A program made the translations under genes and the position numbers. From contig CM033118.1 of the NCBI GenBank assembly GCA_019321725.1, positions 11,310,071 to 11,374,070 on the forward strand: DNA of 64,000 bases, given 5' to 3'. Source of the DNA: Paulownia fortunei. Its lineage: Eukaryota > Streptophyta > Magnoliopsida > Lamiales > Paulowniaceae. Each line of letters starts with the position of its first letter. Positions within the stretch are counted from its first letter, which is position 1. The notes under the pieces are model-generated. The model had not been told where the DNA came from. It made no database searches and saw only the letters and a list, made by a program, of their open reading frames with translations. Below, piece after piece: positions 57,069 through 64,000 of the stretch.

Positions 57069-59773
57069 TGTGACACCCGAACCTCTCACTACTCACCTGA
57101 ACAAATATGATTCATACATTATGTGCTAATTTTATATGATACTTGCATTTATATTGACATTGTATATTTTATTTCATTTGATACGATATTCTTGGATATT
57201 AAACTTAATTTTAAAGCTCTCTCACGGTATTAGTTATTGAATGTCCTAATCTAAGTGGTTGATTTTGTATTGAGATAAGAATAAATTTAGGTATCAATAT
57301 AGTAAATAATGCTAGGTTACACGTGGTAACCTTAGGAGTGCGAAAGGTGTCACCGAAAAGTTTATAGAAAGTGATTCGGTTCGATCATGAATTTTAATAT
57401 TATATGTATATTTAATCATATACTTGGGAAAACTAGACATACAATACTATAATTTAAATATTATATAACTAGGTTCATAGGTTTGTAACACTATCGGTGC
57501 ACAAACTTATCAATTGAGCAAGAATTAATGATTTTTCGGGTGAAGAACCTAATGAACAGACATAGGAATTACCTACGGGAATGAATGGTGACTAAGATAG
57601 GTTGAAACCAAATAATAATATGTGAGACACACAAGATTAGGTCTGCAAGATAAGGGACAAAATCAGATTTTACCATTACATGCCACCTCAAGCTTATACT
57701 ACCTCATGCTTAGACTTTTCAAGCTAGCACCTCAACCTATTCTTCACTCTTAAGCTAACATCCACGACTTGAACCTTCTTCTATACAATTTCATCTTCTA
57801 AATACATAGAAAAAGCTCTCTAAATAGGTCATAACTGATTCCAACCAAAAGAAGAGGCAAAACAAGCAAAGGGAAGGAGAAATAAACAAGTTCAAGTAGA
57901 AAACTGTGTAAGGTGAGCTTAACCTATGGGTTTGGCATGAATTTCAAATTTATTTTGAGGTTTATTGGCTTATTAAGCTTTGAATATTATTTATAAATGT
58001 GTTAGGATGTTATTAGATAGGCGTTGGTGCACAAAGAAAGGGTTTTTGGTTGCAAATACTTGATAGAAAATACATGTGCTAGAAACTATCACCTTGTTGT
58101 ATTCTTGTGTTCTAGGCTTCAAAAGTATATGGTATGTTGAATAAAACCTGTATGTATCATCATATACAAATTTATATATGAGTTAAGAGTATTGGAATAA
58201 ATTTTCATTGGTTAGAAATTGAAATAGGGCAATGATATTGAAGAAACACTCAAAACTGCCAAAGTAATAATATATGTTCTGGTGTGCTGTGAAGGGGACT
58301 GAATTAGGGGACCTAGACCCATGTGTTTTGGAAACTTTATGGTATGGTTATATTGTTCTAATGTTATCTAAGTGTGGTAAAAAGTTGAGAGTTAATAAAT
58401 ATTCTTAAGGATGTCAAAATATCTATGAAACCTAATGTGGCAGCAAGGAAATTAGAAGGTGAAAATTTGTCCCATTTGATAACTTAGCATGTTTCAACCT
58501 AAACATGTTGCTATTGAGTTTTAACAATTAGGTACACGCTATTAGAGTGATGATACTTCAATTACATTATGTTTACATGTATCTAAGATGAGAAATTAAG
58601 GTATTTGAGGGACTATATTAGGTTCTAGTTTGTGAAAGCTTGATTATTATCAAAATAGCTTGGTGTTTAAGGTCTTAATATGAGATTTTGTGCTTTCAAC
58701 TTGCCAAATTGGGAATGGTGCTTGATGTTGGGTAATATTATAGGCTATTTCACATCTAAGGTTGGAGAGAAATACTAAACAAATCTAAACTAAGCCACTA
58801 ACCAAGTGAAAAGTAAGTAAAGATTTATTTGCAACTGCAATGCATAGACATAGTAAATATGTGATTTATATGTAATATCATGGATCATACGTACATAGTA
58901 AAGGGCATGCATTATTGTCATTCATGTTCGTTGAGCATATATACATAGGCATTGGCAGGTGCATGCATCATATACGAGCATTGTGATAAATCTTGCATTG
59001 CACAACATGATTCTAAGAAAGGAAAATATTTTGCTAACCACTACTAGTGCACCAAAGCATGCATGGATTTGCAGGTTCGCGTACATGGATTTGCATGCGT
59101 ATGAGTATGAATGGATTTGCATGCTTATATCATTATTAGCCATTGGATTATGGCAGTGTACAGAGGTCTTTTCCAGTTCATGAGATAGTAACATGGTCAG
59201 GGGCCTAAGAAAAAAATGAATTTGAGAGAAATGCTTTGATGCGTGGAATTGCATTGTAGTCATAGTATTTTGAGATGCATGATTTAATAATGTGGATTAT
59301 TCTTTGACATGTATAATCTTTACTTGCTGAGCGTTAGCTCATAGAGTTTATGCATTGTAGGTGAGCACGACAATGTTTGAAGCATCTTTTGTTGGCTGGG
59401 CGGCTGTTGGAGCTCCTACAGGTGTCTGAGGGAGTGTGTACATAGATAACGACCTGTTGGGCTATTTTGTTGGCTTGTTATATTTTGAGTCTGTTGTATT
59501 ATATTTTGAGACTTGTACCATATTTTGCTTTTAAAACTTTACTGTAAACAAGTATCTAAATATTGTGGTCATTGTCGGTGTTGTACTTTTATATAAATAT
59601 TAATCCTGCTATATACAAGACATATGTGAGAAAGTATTTTAAACAGGGTGGTGCGTGTAAAAAGTGATTTACCTTTTCTTAAAATATTACAAAAAAAATA
59701 TATCTCATGTACACACAAGTTCAATCATGTCAAATTATACGTTATATATAACTATTTAGTAGTGGGTTTTACA
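57069..59773 (+). mobile_element. 5' LTR J2 of a chromovirus-like element
   Basis: Starts TGTGACACCCGAACCTCTC at 57069 and ends GTGGGTTTTACA at 59773, 2705 bases. Near full-length match of J (1413-4034) in the same orientation. It is followed by GAG and TGGTAT (59774-59782), the first six bases of an initiator-Met-type PBS, so this was a 5' LTR. The rest of the element is separated by insertion of element C at 59783 and would lie beyond the window. The antisense and sense ORFs at 58922-59263 are chance; the equivalent in J (3226-3420) is not conserved in frame length. Confidence 0.82.
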
Positions 59774-59776
59774 GAG

Positions 59777-59782
59777 TGGTAT
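59777..59782 (+). promoter_or_regulatory. Interrupted PBS of J2
   Basis: TGGTAT, then directly TGTAATGCCC of LTR C. Spacing (GAG) from the LTR end equals that in element F. The remaining PBS bases should follow C outside the window. Confidence 0.7.
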
Positions 59783-62090
59783 TGTAATGCCCAATTCTCT
59801 CTTACATAGCCAATAATAAATATTTGCATGAATATGCATCTAATCAATGTGCGTTATCGAATTATGGCATACAAATAGCATAATTACACGAACATGAATA
59901 ATTATTATTATATGCTTCAGTTATGCTTTAACATGCATTAGTACATGAAATATAAGATCAAACTTTTATTTCTTGATTTAATATATTCCTTAAGTGCCTT
60001 TTTGTAGTGAAAAGCTCGGTATCTCGGTTAAGGAAGATTGATGTGTTGAACGGCCATGAAATGAATTATTCGTATTTCTCCATACTTGTTGCATTGTAAA
60101 GTGATTAATTGTCTAAATATTTGCATGAAATATGTTACATTTGGCTAAGAACTAAAAGTATGCAAAATGGTGCAATTTGATTGGTTGGTTGACTAGGCTG
60201 CATGAAATCATTATAAACCATATTGTACTTGATTATAACACCAAATCATCAAATTTTGTCATCTCCCTAGCCCACAAACGTGGCTTTTTCCATGAGAAGA
60301 CACCAAGCATGATGCAACCAATCATCACCCTCCACTTACCTCTCTTTAAAATGTCAAAGAAGTCATTTTCAGCCTATTTTCTTGTGGAAGCTCCTCAAAA
60401 AATGACCAGCCTTCTTCTCCAAAGTTACTCCCAAATTTCTACACTCTCTTACTCACAAAAATTAAATTCAATCTATAGGAATCCATAAAATACAAACTAG
60501 AACAAGTTTTCACCCATTCAAGCATGAAAACTGTTGATTTTGGAGTTCAATTCCAATCTAATCAAGGTATATTCTTTTTCAATATTTCTTATGATGAATT
60601 TATGGTATCTTGGATGGTTACATGTTTTAGTATCTTTTTGTATGATTGAAAACTTAATTAGGTTAAACTTGAAGCCAAACCCAAGCTAGTTAAGCTAGTT
60701 TCTAACAAAATTGATAATCTTGTGAAATATGCTTAATTTACTTATTTCTATTAATCTTGTAATGCTTATATTTTTTTTGGAAGTTTCTATGAATGATTGA
60801 AAATAATAATAATTAGTTTGCTTAATTGAAGGTTACAATCAATTTAAGTTAGAATTGAGTTTACGTCATGTTAATTTGAATTGTGTGCAAGTTTTAGGAG
60901 CTGCCCTAATAAATTATGTTTGAATTATTAGTTACTTAATGGCTGCCCTAATGTTTAATCTCTTGAATTAGTAGTAAAATATGGAGTATACATTGTTTTT
61001 TAGGTTATGTAATTCATATGGAATTGTTTACAAAAGATTGAAAAGTGTATATGATTTTCACTAGAATAGACTAAATGATTTATAAAAAGGATATTAAATG
61101 GTACATGATTTGATTATGTTAGGCCTTTAACATATCCTATCTTCCAAAGAGATTGACCTTTTCACTTAGCACAAAGTGGACTTGAGGTAAGTTGAAACTT
61201 TCATTTGCTGTATCACAAAAATCATATAATGTTGTTCATGTTTTAATGTGATTGTCATTATTTGTCAAATGATATAAGGTTTGATGCATTTATGGTTTAT
61301 GAAGCATGATACTATTAAGAATATAATGAGATTTTTTAAAAAGGAAGTATGGTACTTGATTGATGGTTGGGAAGATAAGGGACGCGGGAGGGACCGACGG
61401 ACCCAACAAATGGTGGCAAATACTTGAGGTTGAAAAACCAGTATAGGAAAGCCATAATGAATGAGATAGATTATGGCTAATACCTGAGGTTGAAAGATCA
61501 AGTATGGAAACCCTGTATTATTTCTCTTATTGGCCAATCATTATGAACAGGTTTCGAAAACCACAGTCTGTCACTTTAGTTAGGTTCCGCACTTCAAGGG
61601 CCCTAAAGTATGATTTATGAAAGAAAGTTATTATATTGAATAATACATTTAATCATTTATGTGATTTACATGTATGCTATTTGTTATTGCATCAGTTTTA
61701 CCTTACTGAGCCTTTAGCTCATTAGATTCATGTGATATAGGTATAAATGTATAAGTTTAGAGGTTGATTGAGTCTCTAGAGCGGCCAGACAGAGATTTGT
61801 TCATATGCCATGCTTCGAGCTATTTTGTAGCATATTTTTTAAAACTCTATTTTGTTTTTAAATAAGCCGCTCTGTTATGGTTTTGTAAACAGATGTACTC
61901 AGTTTTGATTTATGTATATGATGTGTTTAAAATAAAAAGAAACATCAAATGAATTCAAGTTATTTCTCTTATAGCCAAAAATAGGAACTTTTATCCAAAT
62001 CATAACTCTAGTATTGATGAAAAGTTGACATTTCTTGATTTCACTGTATTAGCTTGTTTAGGTTCTGCAGTTAGGATAAGGGGTGTTATA
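59783..62090 (+). mobile_element. 5' LTR of chromovirus C
   Basis: Starts TGTAATGCCCAATTCTCTC at 59783 and ends GGGGTGTTATA at 62090, where relatives end in TTACA, so the final CA has mutated to TA. 2308 bases. It is the complete reference for the LTR pieces at 12836-13181, 49565-51279 and 51280-51980. The block GGGACCGACGGACCCAACA-like at 61391 and CGAGCTATTTTGTAG at 61816 are useful markers. Confidence 0.85.
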
Positions 62091-62095
62091 GTTTG

Positions 62096-62107
62096 TGGTA
62101 TCAGAGC
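62096..62107 (+). promoter_or_regulatory. Primer-binding site of chromovirus C
   Basis: TGGTATCAGAGC, a perfect 12-base match to the plant initiator-Met tRNA type, five bases after the LTR end. The element's leader continues to the gag ATG at 62294. Confidence 0.9.
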
Positions 62108-62293
62108 GGAGGTTTAGTCATTCCTGTAGACAGAAGAATGCATATGAACACATCTTGGCTAGGAAACTTGGTCAACTACTTGTTTATTTGCCTTTATGTT
62201 TATTTGATTATATTTCATTTCATGTTATTATCATGATTATGCATTTATTATTGGCTAATGAATGGAATGAGATTGGGCAATGAATATCAGGTC

Positions 62294-63230
62294 ATGGCAC
62301 CAAAAGGGAAGACAATGGATGATCATGAGGGTAATCAGTGTGGTGAACAATTTGACTGATCTCATTCAACAACAGACTAGAATACATGGTGAACAGATAC
62401 AACAATTGCTAGATATGTAACAAAGAAACCGAGAACAAAATCAGTGACTTCCTCCACCACAAGCTCGACAGGATAATTCACAGGCTATATATGAGAAGTT
62501 TAGAAAGATGGAACCTGTTGATTTTACTGGTAGGTCTAATCCTATGGTTGCAGAGGATACTAATCTTTGACTACATGCAAATTGATGATGCTGAGAAGGT
62601 ACTCTGTACAATTTTCTTGTTGAAGAAGAATGCTAGAACCTGATGGAAGGAGCTAAACTTGCAGTGAATATGGAAGAGCTAACTTAGGAGATGTTTAAAA
62701 CAATCTTTTATGATAAGTATTTCACCAGAGATGCTAGGTCGCTCAAAATAAAAGAATTTTTGGAGTTAAAATAAGGAGGGATATCTGTATGTGATTATGT
62801 GAGAAAATTTGAACAGGGTTACAAGTACGTGCCATACATTGCCAGAGACCACAATGAGAAGATGGATCATTTCTTGAGGGGTCCTAATCCTGAAATTAGA
62901 AGAGATGTGAAATATCTTTAGTAATAGAGTTTAGGGAACTAGTGGATAAGGCTTTGATGGCTGACTTAGATGAGAAAGAGATTGAGAAATTTCATCAACA
63001 AAAGAAGCAAGTATTCACTCCCATAAATCTGAATCAGTGGAAGAAAGAAGAGCAAAAATCAAACCAAGGGAATAAAAAACATCCTAGAGTTGGGCAGACT
63101 TCTATTGAAGTTGAAAGGCCTAAATGTGCTAAGTGTGGGAAGAATCATTTTGGGGAATGCTATAGTGGTACTAATCATTGCTGAAGTGTAAAAACCTGGA
63201 CATATAGCAAAGGATTGCCCAACAATGCAG
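62294..63230 (+). pseudogene. Chromovirus C gag
   Basis: ATG at 62294 opens [16 protein letters not shown], the same start as B. Frame changes occur near 62340, 62400 and 62560, with stops such as the TAA in LDM-stop-QRN (62417). The capsid core reads [19 protein letters not shown] (62490-62545), then [12 protein letters not shown] (62573-62605) and KWWKEL-like sequence, then [16 protein letters not shown] sequence near 62710 in another frame. The nucleocapsid basic region is open from 62942 (NLNQWKKEEQKSNQGNKKH), then CAKCGKNHFGEC (63126-63162). The final zinc finger is broken by a stop at 63181 and a frame change. Not translatable. Confidence 0.85.
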
Positions 63231-63770
63231 GGTAAAGTTCAGGGGAGAGTATATACCATGACACAAGAACAAGCCGATGTAGATGATTTTGTAGTCACAA
63301 GTACTATTTTAATTTATGGGATACCTGTAATTACATTGATATATTCTGGATCTATGCATTCATTTGCATCACGTGCATTTGTGAGAAAATTGGGCATTAC
63401 ACTAGATTTATTAAAAGTAAGGTACAGTGTGATTGTTCTATCCAGGGAAGAAATGGATTCCAACCAAATGTTAAGGGCTTGTTCTATTCAGATTAGTGAT
63501 AGGACTCTCTATGCAGATCTCGTTGTTTTACCGATCCCAAATTTTGAGGTTATTTTGGGTATAGATTGGCTTACCAAATATCATGTAACAATTGATTGTA
63601 ACAAAAAGATTGTGATTTTTCAGCCACCTGGGGAAGAACAGTTTATGTTTAATTGTACCTCATTCTCACTATCTTTACCAATTATAACTGCTTTGAAAGC
63701 TCAAAAGATGTTGAATAAATGTTGTATTGGATATTTAGCAAGTGTTCTGGATACTTTGGTCGAAGTATAA
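63231..63770 (+). pseudogene. Chromovirus C protease
   Basis: Open frame from 63225 to a stop at 63768. YTMTQEQADVDDFVVTSTILI leads to IYSGSMHSFAS, where the catalytic Asp of D-S-G has become Tyr (63344-63352), so the protease should be inactive. The second block reads EVILGIDWLTKYHVTIDC (near 63550-63600). It has the same layout as in B and F. One stop separates it from RT. Confidence 0.85.
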
Positions 63771-64000
63771 TTGAAGCCAGAAAATATAGATATGGTTCAA
63801 GAATTTCTTGAGGTATTTCCAGATGAATTAATAGGACTACCACCGGATCGAGAGATTGAATTTGTGATTGATGTTATGCCAAGGACCACCCCTATTTCTA
63901 AAGCACCATATCAAATGGCACCAATAGAATTAAAAGAGTTAAAAGTTCAATTACAATAATTGCTTGATAAGGGTTTTATTTGCCCTAGTTATTCTCCTTG
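63771..64000 (+). pseudogene. Chromovirus C reverse transcriptase, start only
   Basis: [20 protein letters not shown] at 63774, then [35 protein letters not shown] stop replaces the glutamate/leucine step at 63957 (QLQ-stop-LLDKG). The remainder of pol lies beyond the window. Confidence 0.85.

Noticed and set aside
58922..59263. 113-codon antisense frame in LTR J2
   Set aside because: The sister LTR J has no equivalent frame of that length, so it is not conserved.
1..64000. tRNA or rRNA genes
   Set aside because: I looked for cloverleaf-like and rRNA-like stretches and saw none; tRNA-like signals are only the primer-binding sites. tRNAscan-SE would settle this.

Overview
This window looks like a piece of AT-rich, repeat-dominated plant nuclear DNA, probably pericentromeric or otherwise heterochromatic and probably from a dicot, although the species cannot be told from the sequence. 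Almost all of it is LTR retrotransposons in decay, nested in each other, truncated and inverted. I found no intact host gene, tRNA, rRNA, CRISPR array or bacterial-type operon. Two scraps of host genes are recognisable: the first exons of a UDP-N-acetylglucosamine pyrophosphorylase-like gene (minus strand, 55.8-56.9 kb) and one exon of the chaperonin subunit CCT1/TCP-1 alpha (plus strand, 52.69 kb).

Layout. 0.6-6.2 kb: two head-to-tail Ty1/copia pol relics on the minus strand, one split by a 2.6-kb solo LTR (J). 6.2-12.5 kb: three alternately oriented copies of one copia-type LTR family (K1-K3). 12.7-12.8 kb: a 100-N assembly gap. 12.8-16.2 kb: a minus-strand Ty3/gypsy fragment (H) with a copia 3' end (K4) inside its integrase. 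16.2-23.1 kb: a long plus-strand Athila/Tat-like Ty3/gypsy relic (A), fused tail-on to an inverted LTR and 3' region of the same family (D). 24.1-27.8 kb: a chromovirus LTR (E) fused to an inverted copy of its own first 1.1 kb. 27.85-28.6 kb: an unrelated foldback repeat. 28.8-39.1 kb: the best preserved element, F, a Tekay/Del-type chromovirus with 5' LTR (split by solo LTR G), PBS, gag, protease, RT-RNase H, integrase, chromodomain, PPT and the first 158 bases of the 3' LTR.

39.1-41.0 kb: an inverted chromovirus gag-protease-RT fragment (B'). 41.0-43.7 kb: the 3' noncoding region and LTR of a second Athila-like element (A'). 43.7-46.8 kb: copia LTRs K5/K6, head to head. 46.8-47.4 kb: another Athila-like LTR piece. 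47.4-52.6 kb: chromovirus B on the minus strand with its LTR, fused head to head with the 3' part of the same LTR on the plus strand, which runs directly into a lone integrase core. 52.7-57.1 kb: the only low-copy-looking stretch, with the CCT1 exon, a 3-unit purine-rich tandem repeat, unassigned exon-like sequence and the UAP1-like pseudogene. 57.1-64 kb: LTR J2, whose primer-binding site is interrupted after 6 bases by chromovirus C (LTR, PBS, gag, protease, start of RT), which runs off the window end.

None of the elements can be autonomous as read here: every coding region has stops or frameshifts, and several key catalytic residues are changed. The most unusual trait is that inverted LTR-LTR fusions recur in four different retrotransposon families within 45 kb. 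These could fold into long hairpin RNAs if transcribed. I did not find a convincing new biological system; the leads are structural. All boundaries and similarities were judged by eye within this window and from remembered family motifs; no alignment or database search was run.
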